This document shows, piece after piece, positions 24,420 through 35,800 of a DNA stretch of 64,000 bases. The notes below the pieces were generated by a model. That model did no database searches, was not told the DNA's origin, and saw only the letters and a list, made by a program, of their open reading frames with translations. The translations under genes and the position numbers were made by a program. This DNA is from Lates calcarifer (taxonomy: Eukaryota; Chordata; Actinopteri; Centropomidae): the NCBI RefSeq assembly GCF_001640805.2, contig NC_066851.1, positions 7,052,712-7,116,711 on the forward strand. The letters run 5' to 3'. Position 1 is the stretch's first letter, and each line of letters begins with the position of its first letter.

Positions 24420-26278
24420 CTAAAGCAGCTCAACTTGTCTTGGCTGAAACCTTTTACACAGAACAGAGCAGAGAAAGAGAGAGGGACAAAGGCAGTGAGA
24501 TGTGAAGCCAGCCAACTATCATCACCAGTGGCTGTGCTGCAATATACGTTATCCCCTGCACCTGCTTTTATTCCTGCCTTTCTGGCAAATTACAAACCAT
24601 TACAGGTTTGCATGTGAGCAACACACTTCAAGTGCTGTTAATTTTATGCTTGGCACGGCGTCTGCTGAAAGGCTGCCTTTAAAAATGTATTGAATCTCCT
24701 TCAGCGTGCTTTACATGTCTGCTAAGAGCCATGTTTTGAAATGCTGCTCCAGATGTGAGACTCTGCGCCCCGCTGAGAGAGATGAATGTCTAGGGGCTGC
24801 AGGCTACCTACAGGTTCACATCCTTAATGAGCAGAAGAGTCTGCTGAGAGCGAGATATGATTGATAGCACCAGCGACAGAACTGGAAGAGGGGAATCGCA
24901 GTGAGGGCTTTTGATAAAGACGATGGGGCGGAGGGCTTTGGCAGGCGGCAAAGAGAAGGAATCTGGCATCGGACTTGCCCGAGCTAGATGCCAGGAACCC
25001 GTCCACCGTGCCGCAAAGCCAGAGTGCTTCCTCTTGTTACGACCCCTCTCCTCTGGTCTGTGAGTTTAATCTGAGCTGGATGCTCTTCCCTGTTGCGTGC
25101 CTCACTATATTCCACTGAACACACTTTTCTCTCCAAGGGAAACAAATAGCAAAGGTGGAATTCCTGGCAAGTGACTCCGGATGTTGTTGGCAGCAAGTGG
25201 AGGTGAAGCGCATCCAACCCTATTACCAGCCCACTGCACTAGAAGCCTTTCTTTCACCGAAACGGCAGATAAAGGAGGTTAGAGACAGAGGGGAGATGGT
25301 GTTTATTTATAATATTTATTCATAAGACGTGATATGTTGGAATTTTCTTTATCCCTACTGGGGCTAACAGAGTACTAATAGTCCACTCTGAGTGGAGTCG
25401 AAGCTTGTGACACTAAGTCTAAGAAAGCACAGACGTGACATCAAGGAGAGAATTACAACAGAAGCTCAGAATTCAGCTAAATCGCCTAACACCCCCCCTC
25501 CTTTCACAAGGCAGCAGTAATACAGGCAACCGCCACTTCAGGATTTGCAGCCAAGCGCAGTCCACAGAAAAATAATGAAGTGAGGCTGGATGGATGCCAG
25601 AAGGGTTGCTGGTTATGTCAGCCTGCATAATGTGTTAGACCAGGGTCTCTGTCATGTCATACTTGTGAGCTATTGACTGCCCTGATTCTCGTTAATCCTA
25701 CTGCATCAGATCTAATCAATCTAATACAGGTTTAACCAATAATTTACTCAGTTCAGTAAACATGAAGTGCACAAACCGCCTTGTCTTGACTGAAACTACT
25801 TAACTAAACCAACAGAATTACCTTAAACATATTCAGGTTTAATTAGTTCTCCAAATGTTATATACTTGACAAGTTTTTATTGTCATTGTTCACTTGGCTT
25901 GATAAAACAGAACTATTCTCTAAAGAGTTTCATATACCAGTTACTTTTTAAAATAATCTCCAGAATAAGTCATTGTTTTCCTCTCCATGTAAGCTAGCTG
26001 ATTGGCATATTAAGTATGGGCGGCAACAAGGGATATGCACTTGCCAAAATTTAGTTTGACTCCAGATGGGATGCTGTAAGGTTTTGTCAATTATTACATT
26101 GTGGAAACAAAGACACACATGAATTGGAACTGGATAAAAAGAACCCACAGTATGTGATAGGGATAACTTATGTTGGCAGAAATTACATTACATACTTTTA
26201 CTTTTCAATACTAAAGCCAATGAACCAGATGGGGTACTCATATCGTGGATTTATTTAGCTGTAGGAATGTTAGCTTAC

Positions 26279-26392
26279 CTGTCTTGAATTGTTTTGACGT
26301 CGTCCTCGGCTCCACACTTGCTTTGTGATAACGACTGAAATCCAAGGTGCGTTGATGACAAATGAAAAACTCCTACTGAATAAATACTACCG
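26279..26392 (-). other. sertad4: Probable non-coding first exon (5' UTR) of sertad4
   Basis: The first coding exon of sertad4 begins with a 5' UTR splice acceptor, so an upstream exon must exist. On the minus strand a strong donor (AAGACAG|GTAAGCTA) ends at 26279, inside the most CpG-rich stretch between the two genes. A TATA-like box 30 bp further upstream would place the start near 26390, giving an exon of about 110 nt and a 12.8-kb first intron. No transcript evidence is available, so the pairing of donor and acceptor is inferred. Confidence 0.55.
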
Positions 26393-26600
26393 TGTCCTCC
26401 GCTGGCTCCGCGTTGTTCTAAATATAGCCTGTAGCAGACACGCGAACCACACAGGCGGTTTAAACGCTACTTACGTAATTACTGGTTAATTAGCTACTTG
26501 TCTAAATACTAATCATTGAGCGCGCGCGCGTTTCTCTCACTAGACCCACGCGAAGCATCCCCACGCGCTCTCCTCACTGGCAAAGGTAGACAGCTGCTTT
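26393..26600 (-). promoter_or_regulatory. Candidate sertad4 promoter with TATA-like box, TTACGTAA site and CpG cluster
   Basis: Reading the minus strand, TATATTTA lies at 26426-26419. The perfect palindrome TTACGTAA at 26471-26478 is a C/EBP and PAR-bZIP/NFIL3-type site. A run of CGCGCGCGCG sits at 26521-26530, with CpGs in CACGCG contexts up to about 26577. CpG is rare elsewhere in the window, so this cluster stands out. It lies just upstream of the proposed exon 1 donor. The promoter role is inferred from sequence composition and position. Confidence 0.55.
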
Positions 26601-26965
26601 TTTTGTTTTTCTTTTGTCCCTTTCTTCAGTGAAGAGAAAGAAGTGAGCTTTGGATGTTTGGATGGTGTGGTAATCCATTCACGGTGGTTCCTCGTGCAGA
26701 AGGTCCCGAGCAGCTCACGTCGTCACGGCTAGGTTGACAGTTGATATGAATGTGTGGCGGAGAAAACAACACCACCGTCGCAGCTCCATTCCCTCCAGTC
26801 AACTACTGCTGAGGAGTTCAGGTGCTGCTCGGAATTTTCCAACGCTCTTGGTCACCAAATTAATTCTACTGTTGATTGTGTTTAGGGCCGCAACATTTTT
26901 CATGTTTCATAGATTAACCTGTAAATTTTTATCTAGATTTAGTTGTTTAGTCCACGGAAAGTAAA

Positions 26966-26985
26966 AAAAAAAAAAAAAAAAAAAG
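26966..26985. repeat. A homopolymer
   Basis: About 20 A in a row upstream of the sertad4 promoter candidate. Confidence 0.85.
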
Positions 26986-29801
26986 AGTGAAAATGGATTA
27001 TTGGCTTTATCCAACCAACAATCTGAAATCGAAAAATGCTCAGTTTACTCTCAGGTAAGACCAAGATAAGCTGAAAATTCAATATTGTAAAAGGTGGGAG
27101 AAAAAGAGGCAATTTTTGTTGTTTTTACTTAATAAATGTTTTAAATGATAAATCGGTGGATGAAAATTCAAGTCTAAAATCTCCCAAAATATTAAATTTA
27201 GGAACTATCAAATGTTCTCCATTTTTCAAAATAGCAGGTTTCCTGTTTACTAATTAATCAATGGACTGTCAATGGACTAAGTGTTTTGGCTCCAGTTATG
27301 TGTAGTTAATGTCAATCGATCAATTTCTTGTGTGTTCGTAGGTCCACGTTATTGCTAAGCCATCATCCCATTAACATAACCATTGTTACCACTGACTTAC
27401 TTAGTAATGTTTTCATTTACATAGTTCATTTTCCTTTAACAGCCTCCTACATGTCGAATTAATACCACTTTGTTTGGGCCGTGCACTGAATTCATAATCA
27501 TTATATTTCCGACAGCAGTTGAAGGCATTCCAACACTTTTTTTTAGATGGGTTGTGTGTTGGATATCTGCTCTGCAGGGATGTGACCGACAAAGAGAGGG
27601 GAGGGAGCAAGCCCCTCTCATCTGTTATGCATTTCCCCTTTGATTCAGCAGCAGCCACTGAATCTTATTTTCCAGCATTTCTCCCCCTGAGCGCTTTGTT
27701 CTGTGTTCAGCTGTGGAATGTGCTGGAGAACACAGTTAATTGTAAAAACCTTATATCTCTGATCTTGTTTTCCCTCGCTTTACCTTTTTTTTTCAACAGC
27801 TAAATCTAGAAATGAAAGATTCAGGTTTGTGCCAAGATCACACAAAGCATGGGCGTCAGTTCACTCAGACCTACATCACGGCAAAATCCCTGCAGAGTGG
27901 AAACAAAAACTGATGGTTTGAAAGTTATTATCTGTCTGTCACATAAATATAGCCAACCAAATTGGAAACACTGCTCTTGAGCGCTATATAGTGCCAATGT
28001 TTTTTTTTTCTTGAGACAACGAAAAACAAGATAAATTTGGACTCAAAGGAACATCTAGAGGATGTTACACCTGGACATATGCACCTGATGACAATAATCT
28101 TTTCCATTTCTGTACCTAAAACAAATCAATTCCATTCTCAGGCTCTTTCAGGTACAACACTATTTTCCTGCTTTCTTCTTTACTTTCAATAGCTAAGTAT
28201 CTACTTCATCTTGTAGGACATCAACAGTTTGTTTTCACTGAAATGAGCCAGTGCTTTACAAATCAGCCACTCCACATAGGACTGAAGACAATCTGAGCTT
28301 GGAGAAAATCACTGCAGAACCCATATACATTCATGTTGGCATTTAACTCAGAAAAGTCCAAGTTCAAATTTACCATAGTGCTTATTTGCCACACTGCCAC
28401 ATAGGCAGTAAAATGCAATACTTGCTCCACCTGTTGGTTGTTTTGTGGCACGCGGTGTAAACCAATTTTTGAAGACTTACATAACTTTAAAGTTGAGCTG
28501 CATATCTAACTCCAAAATTAACAACAACTCAACTCCTTGTGATGTGAAAAAGCAACCAACGGTACCTCCAGATACATAGATTAAATGTTTGTTCATGTCA
28601 GCACTAGTGTGGTTGATTTAAATAGCAAATAGCAGTATGTTAATAATGAGATACAGGTTTTAAAAAACTGCCCCAACACAAACTTTTTTTCTTTGTTGCT
28701 TTTTTAAACAATAATGTCATCACATATAAACTGTCTCTATCATAAATCAATTTATAAGACATTTTACAAATCCAACTCAGCCTGAAGTACAGAAGAAGAG
28801 TACATTTACAAATACATTAAGACACTGTGACACAAGGTAGCTGAGTGAAAAACAGTAAGGCACCGATGCCGTCTGTGGCATAGGTAGTTTCCAAATTAAA
28901 ACAGAGAACGATCAAACCAGCATTAGAAACCAGAAGAGTCTTCAAAATGTGTCAAGAAAATGAAAGCCAAAGAAACAATACTGCAAAGCATAAATATATA
29001 GTTTTAAAAACCTTCTTAGTGAAACACATCTTGTGAAAGATTAGTCGAAACATTGTGATGTATGGCTACCATGAGACACCCGGTGATAAACTATCACACT
29101 TTAAAGCTATTTATATTTCTTCACACCTTCTGTTAATTGAACAAGCTCACTATCCTTTTTTGTAGGTTTAATTTACAATAGCTAAGTCAAATGAATGAGA
29201 GAAAAAATAACATGACAGGGTCATGCAACAGTGGATTTCTAATCTTAGCTGGTTATTCTGGATACAAATTATAATATATATCTGTGTGTACGACTGACTG
29301 CCAGTCTTTCACATGGTGTGTTTCACTGTTGTGCTGTAAAGGCTGTGCTTTTGTTTCACGCTGTTAGAAAAGCATCAAAGCTGGAAAGTCTTGACAGATT
29401 GGTTTGACATGAGCTCTGCTGGTCTCCATCATATCCCTTTCTGGTTTTAGAGAAGGGAATGTAAAGAGGACCACAGCCATAAGACATAATCATGTTACTT
29501 CATCCTCTAAAGCATAAACTAATTAAGAGTAACAATCCACAATAGTATTGCTCACAGAGTGGGTTAATATTTGATTTATCAACAACTGTCTTGACACAAT
29601 TTATTCCCCATTATTGTTACAAAAATAGATAAGAAAACATTTACTGTTTATAAAGTATATGGCAGACAATCAAGAAGTGGGTTATTTTGTTCTAAATACC
29701 AGTAATTAAAGTAAGAAATTGTAACACCCAACAGGAAAATGCAATAACTACCTATATCACAGCCCCCAACGCCCCCTTTACTGTACCTCTCCATTCAAAA
29801 C

Positions 29802-29827
29802 GCGCGCACACACACACACACACACAC
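29802..29827. repeat. (CA)n microsatellite
   Basis: CGCGCA followed by about eleven CA units. Confidence 0.9.
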
Positions 29828-32544
29828 TTGGTAAACACTGCACAAAGCTAGCTTTCACCACAACCACAGGCACAGTAAAGAGTATATGTATTTTCTGTTG
29901 TCTGTAAATTTAATGAAGTGAGAAAGTGGCCGCGGCTAAAAATACAACCCATATTCTCAAAGACATTCTGTAGGTTTGTTTGATACACTGAGGCTCCTAT
30001 GAACAGTTCTGAATTCCCCCCTGTGAGGTTGAGTGGTGCTGTACTGTGTGTGTGCTTTCTGTAATTATGGATGCAGATCTGTGTGCTCTGAGGGTGTGTC
30101 TGTGTCTGTTTTTGAACTGGGTCCACTTAAAGAAATTTATGAACTGACTAAAGAATAAGGCAAGGGATTCTGTGTGTGTGCAGCCACAGCACTTACATAG
30201 CACCAGAGCAGGTAAAAGAGAATAACAGGTACATTTTCTTCTCACTTGTTAGCTTTACTGCTGTGATGTGTTAAGTTATTTTTATTCAAGAGATATCTAT
30301 AAAAAAGGTGTCTTAAATTTCTTTGAAAAATTCTTTGACATTCAGTATAACTTTTGAATGGTGGATGGAAACTCAAGATCATAAAACCACCACAGTAACT
30401 ACTACACTTTTCTATATATAACACATCTCAGTTTGTCAGTTCTTTTGTAAACTGGTGTTTTCCAAAAATATCTGTCGATGTGAAATGCTTATTTTTTCTC
30501 AGGGATCACTACTGCACTTCATCTAAAATCTACCATGACAATGTTGTTGTCAGTGATGTCAGGTTATTTGTCATAAATGTTATTTGCTTGACAATAGTGT
30601 CTAAAATTATTTAGTTGTTGTTTTGTTTACTTAAGTTGAGGCTCAGACAGTGGTGACATGTTTTACCTTGGCAGTGTTGACTGAGACAGGGATTCATGAA
30701 AGTAATAATTGCGACTCAACTCAACACATCATTTCTCTGTAAGTGCTCTGTAAGTAGGTGATCATCAACTAGGCCTTAAAAATCCTTGAATGTTCCCCCC
30801 ATCCACAAAGTCCTGCATATGTCTGAATGCAACAGATGGCAAATGAAGCTATGGCAAAATAATCAGTATAATCAGCAACATTTACAGCATGCTGATTTCA
30901 CCTAAATAGTATCAATACTCAATTTATGAACTTTCACTTCACTTATGTATTCCTTGGATGGAAGAAATGGTGCATTTCATGTTTCTAGTCCCAAAGTAAT
31001 GATTTATACATGACGCACTTAGCATGAGCATTGATGCTAGCTTCATGTAGCCACACCTCTGGCTTAAACAAATGACGTCTGTTGAGATTCAAATCAGGGG
31101 CTAAGTAGAAAAACACAGTGATGCCATGGGTAATAGTTTTCTCTCCTGTAGACCATAGCTTTGGCGCTGCCCTGATAACAAGGTAGTTGATACAGCAAGC
31201 TAGCTGGCAAAAAAAAGGGGGAAAATACGATTTCTCATACCATGAAAATTGCCTAAATCTCCTGAAAACTTGGTGTCAAAGTACTTCCGTGAGTAATGAA
31301 TGATTAAGCAACAGTTGAAATTAAAATTACTTTAAATTGATGCTAGAGCATATAATAAATATACTTTGAAGAGGTACTTAAATCAAATTCTTTAGATGGG
31401 ATCTCCCAAAAGTGGGAGTGGCTTACAGCGCTGCTATACAGAGCTGAAGAGAAATACGAAGCTAGGAGCTGCAGAGAACTCGCTGTTAGTCACCACACAC
31501 ACCTCCCTCAACTGCGCTGTTAGACGAGGAGGAGGAGAAGGGTGACAGTTAACATGGCTTTAAAACAGTTTTAAAGTCAAACACACACCTCCCACCTTCA
31601 TACTATCATTCTGCTATGCTAGCTAGCTTTTTTTTTACAGGAAGTTGGAAATAATGGCATTTTGATATTTATAAAAAAAAATGATACATATTTAGTATGA
31701 AAAAAGATCATCTAGAAAACAAGATCTCATCAGGACTGTGTGGTCAGTTTGAGGTATTAGTAACAATCCCACAACTGGAGTCAGATTTTGATTCAAATGT
31801 TGCAAACTCTGGCTGGTGCACAGAAATACATGGTATACAGTGAGAAAAGCAGGAGCAAGAGTATTAAAGAAGACTATTACTACAATATAATCTCTCCTGT
31901 GAAGTTTTCAGAGCCTTTTTTACAATGGTGGCCCATGACAATGTAGAAAGTAACTCTTTGCCGATGTGAGCAAAGGCCTGCATGCCCTTCGCTAACTCTC
32001 TAATGGAATTATTTCTGTGGTCAAACATTATGGTCATGACATAAACTTGTTCTACAAATGCAGAAAAAAAACAGAGGTTTGCTCTGTGGATTTGAGGGCT
32101 GCTCGGGAATCTTTATGACAAGATTACAGATAATCCAGACATTTGTTGTTTGAGCTAGTGATGTGGTTACACAAAATAATCAGACAATAATTTACTAAAC
32201 ATTATCCAGAACCTGCTTCCTTGAACAGGCTCCAGCTTAACCTGTTCAACAGACAAAAAAGAGTGCCATCTGCAGAGACTTAAAGGTCATTACGAGGCAA
32301 TCCTTGAGAAAAATTATATCACATTATCAGCCATATTACTGATCAGTGGCTGTCAATGTGACCTTACACACAGTGCCATGAAAATGCTTATGCTATGTCA
32401 AGCTGAACAACTATGAGTGCAGACACATGGTTCTGTCACATTCCTCTATCCAAGCTCAACTTATCCATTTCTCACCCGTCTGGGACAACAACTGCTCTGT
32501 GCAGTCACCCCTATGCACTTTCTCGACTTACTCCTTTGTTGCTG

Positions 32545-32858
32545 TTAGGACTCTAACAAACTGTGCCAGCGGCAAACCTGCTGTCCTTTGGACTCTTTCA
32601 TCTGAGTCCAGTGGGTGAGCTCCTCTTCTCCAGAGCTGTTGAGGCCGAGTGAAATCCAGCCAATCATCTCTTTACGCTTCATGCTGCGCTTGTTGTAGAC
32701 GGAGAGGATGAGCGTGACATCCGATAGCTGGAAAAGGGCTACCTGGAAGACAAACGTCTCTTTGTAGGTCGGGTTGGGCTGACCTCGGCAGATGGATGTC
32801 TTACACTTGGACATCTCATGGCCCATGGAGTTCAGTAAGGTCAGCTTAACGTATGTAT
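32545..32858 (-). CDS. syt14: syt14 last coding exon: rest of C2B and stop
   Basis: The exon has 314 coding nt with acceptor ctggtctag. After completing the Asn codon it reads [20 protein letters not shown] and continues through [20 protein letters not shown] and [20 protein letters not shown] to a C-terminal CRWHSLLES and stop. This is the most conserved part of the protein, differing from human (by memory) at only about six positions. C2B also lacks the calcium-coordinating aspartates. The Trp-His/LLES end corresponds to the C-terminal C2B helix region typical of the family. Confidence 0.98.
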
Positions 32859-35800
32859 CTAGACCAGAAACAGGTAGTGTAGACAATTAGAGGGGAAATG
32901 ATACAAACCTTTTAACATATTTTTAAATGTATGGTTGACAATGCTACTACGTTTAGGGTGTTTCCTGACTTGAGCAATGGATCATTTGTGCAAAATCCTT
33001 ATTTCTCTCCAATATCTCTTTGAATTAAAGCATCACAACCTGCTGCAGCTGTTTCCTCTGCAGCAAAGTATGACACATTTCCCCCATAAAGCTTTTGTTC
33101 TTGTTAATATCACTGCAGTTGATGTTTAAGATCCTGACCACATAGGATGCGGCTTTCTCCGGATCAAACACAAAGCGCAGCTGTGAGTGTTCCTGATAAC
33201 AGGAAGCAAGAATGCAAAGGGTTCAAGGAGTGTTACTTCAGTCTTGTTGCTATGCAACTACTGTATGTCTAACCTGAAGCAGGGGATAATGTTGAAGACA
33301 AGAATGGACTAGGAAAAGTTACTAACACGTCTGCATATGCTTTGACGATGAGGAGCCTTTTCTGGGGCAAATGATGTAGCTAAAATTAATTTTCCTCATC
33401 AGGAAAGCCCTGCAGGAGCTGCTATTATTTTCTCTGACTTTGACATAATGTCAGTGTCATGACACGACATGTGCACAGACTTTTAGAGCCCACGGCAGTG
33501 TCCCGAAATGTGCTCTGTCCAAAACGTGATTCACATATTTTTGAAGGGAAGCACGCACTGCAAACAAATGTTAACATTTTCAGTAACATATAGTAAGTGA
33601 CTGGTGCATAATTCTAATATGTCGTGACAATGGCATTACACTTCTAAAAAAGAAATGAAGCTTAATATTCTTATAATCAAAACATAGTCTAAATATGTTT
33701 AATATGAGCATTCAAAAGAATTTAGCATGAGCAGTTACGTTGCTGATAATCTTGGTCTGCGTGACATTTCCCACCTTTTGTTTCCCACCTGATTCCCCTC
33801 TGTTTTATTATATAAATGTGCACATTCCTAAAAAAAAAAAATTGCCAATAAATATCATTCATTTAACCCCGGAGAGGAAAAAAAGCCAAAGGAAAAACAT
33901 TATCACTTTCCCATTATCAAGTGATTCAGCATTCAGTTTCCTTATTCACTCCTCATTTCCATGCAGAAATCATGACATAAACTGAAGCCACAAATCCAGC
34001 TGAAAGTAAATGAGGCAAGACTGGCAATCACAATAGGTCTTTGAGAGTGTTTCGCCCCTCGTCTACAACCATACTCTGTAATAATGCTGTGTATTATGTT
34101 CCTGTCTAAGAGGGAGTATAAGGAATGAATTGCTGAGGCTTTCATGCTGTCGAGTGCCAGCTGCTTTCCAACGCCTAGCTCACCGCCTTGAATCACACAT
34201 TCAGTTGCTCTCTTTGACATAAAAGCACAGTGAAAAAAATAGCCTTGATTTCTTTTTTGACTGCTGCTGAATGGGCTGTGTAGAGCTGTGGATGTCTTAA
34301 GTGGTCAGTAGCGGTGATGCATGGCTCTTTGGTATTGTTGCTGAATGAGAGGGGCTGCGACTGATGATTAACTTGACTCGTCGGCTTGGTACTGTTTTGA
34401 AATGATAGAAAAGGAGCTTTGAAATTGCTCCGCATCTTTCACTGCGCTCCTTCCACTTTGTAAGGCGCACAAAGTCAATCAAGGCCTTCACGAGGATTTT
34501 GCACAAAGATTTTTTTCAGTGTTACCAGATGTGACTATTTTCTAAATGTAATTTGAAGACTATAAAGTATGTGGATATGCTGTTCGGGAAAGCAAAAACA
34601 ATATCAAAATCTGGCAGCTAGTCATTAGTTACAGACATTCATGAATACAAGGAATGTGGCAATTAATGGGAGGACAGCACAGTGTTGCTTTTAGATGAAC
34701 ATTTATGCTACTCTATCACAGAAATCCTGTTTCTGTCTCATGTGCTGCAAGCAGAGCTTAAAAATGAAAAATTACACCCAAGGCATGCCAAAGTGTGCTG
34801 TTCGAATTAAGCCAGCAGTCAGTGACACACAACATTTCTTTCTAGCTGGCCATCAGCCACCAAGCAAACCGGATTGAGTTAGCATGAAGAGTGTTATTCC
34901 TGAGTGAAAACATGAAAGACCTCCACACATCACAGGCACGAACACAAGAGAGACATGAGACACACAGTGGAGGGTATAAACAGGGCTACATGCATAACAA
35001 GAGATACACATTCAAAACTGTCAGGAACAAGGACATGTGTATTCACTGCTGCAGTGCCAGTCACTTCTTTTAGTAAGAAGTAATTTTGATTTTGCACCAG
35101 ATTTTACTTCTGGGAAACAAGTGTATTTGCTTTCTCCAGACAGTTAGATGAGAGGATTGATATCTCTTTCAGCTCTGTACACTAAATACAAAGCTACATC
35201 CAGGATACTGTTAGCTTAACTTAGCATAGAGACAGTAGCTAGCTAGTTACCTATCAGCACCTCTAGGACTCACTAATTGACATGTTTTATGGTGTTTGTT
35301 TTATCGGTAGAAAAAAATTAAGTGTAAAATCACCTATTTGCAGTTTTATGGCAGTTACTGTATGTGCCATACTATCTCTTAGCCAGAGTCATTTTCCGGA
35401 CTCTTGTCTTGTAATCAGCATGACCAGAGGATGTTGTTACCTTCAGACAAAGCCAGGCTTTGTGCTAGGCTAGCTGGCCAATGGCTCTAGCTTCATATTT
35501 AGTGTACAGACATGAGATAGCTATCAATCTTCTCATCCAACTCTCAGTGAAAAAAACAGATAAGTGCTTTTCCCAAGATGTTGAACTATTGATTTAAGTG
35601 AAATAAACAAATTAGGGTTGGACAAGAAAGTGTCTGTCTGTCACAGTACAGTCACACACTTTCATCTACCTATTGTGCTTGTAAATTTCTTGGTTTTGAC
35701 AATTTTCTATTTCCTCATAAATCATACATTTTTCCAACTATATCTAGTAAAAAGTTTTTACTATTTAATCCATGTAAGCACATTTAATAGTTACAAAAAT

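Larger units (their letters stand above)
13495..26278 (-). other. sertad4 first intron (inferred), non-coding
   Basis: About 12.8 kb with no exon I can recognise. It contains an inverted-arm repeat (about 14780-15310), a TA/CA-rich stretch (15930-15996), a CT-rich block (16842-16905), GT microsatellites (19663-19704, 20969-21006), a CA microsatellite (24383-24419) and a hAT-like repeat candidate (20108-20600). Two stretches (about 16560-17830 and 24700-25260) look less repetitive and less AT-rich than their surroundings and could hold conserved enhancers. This cannot be tested from one genome. Confidence 0.5.
26391..32544 (-). other. Spacer between syt14 and sertad4, including the syt14 3' UTR
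   Basis: No coding exon was found in about 6.1 kb. The part next to the syt14 stop must hold its 3' UTR. An AATAAA on the minus strand occurs at 30281-30286, about 2.3 kb after the stop, but others exist and I cannot choose between them. The region includes a CA microsatellite (29802-29827) and an A tract (26966-26985). A purine-rich stretch near 31500 (gaggaggaggagaagg) was seen with no assignable function. Confidence 0.5.

Noticed and set aside
24824..25217. Two minus-strand frames of 60-77 codons in a GC-richer block
   Set aside because: No known protein features and no splice signals in phase; kept only as a possible non-coding conserved block.
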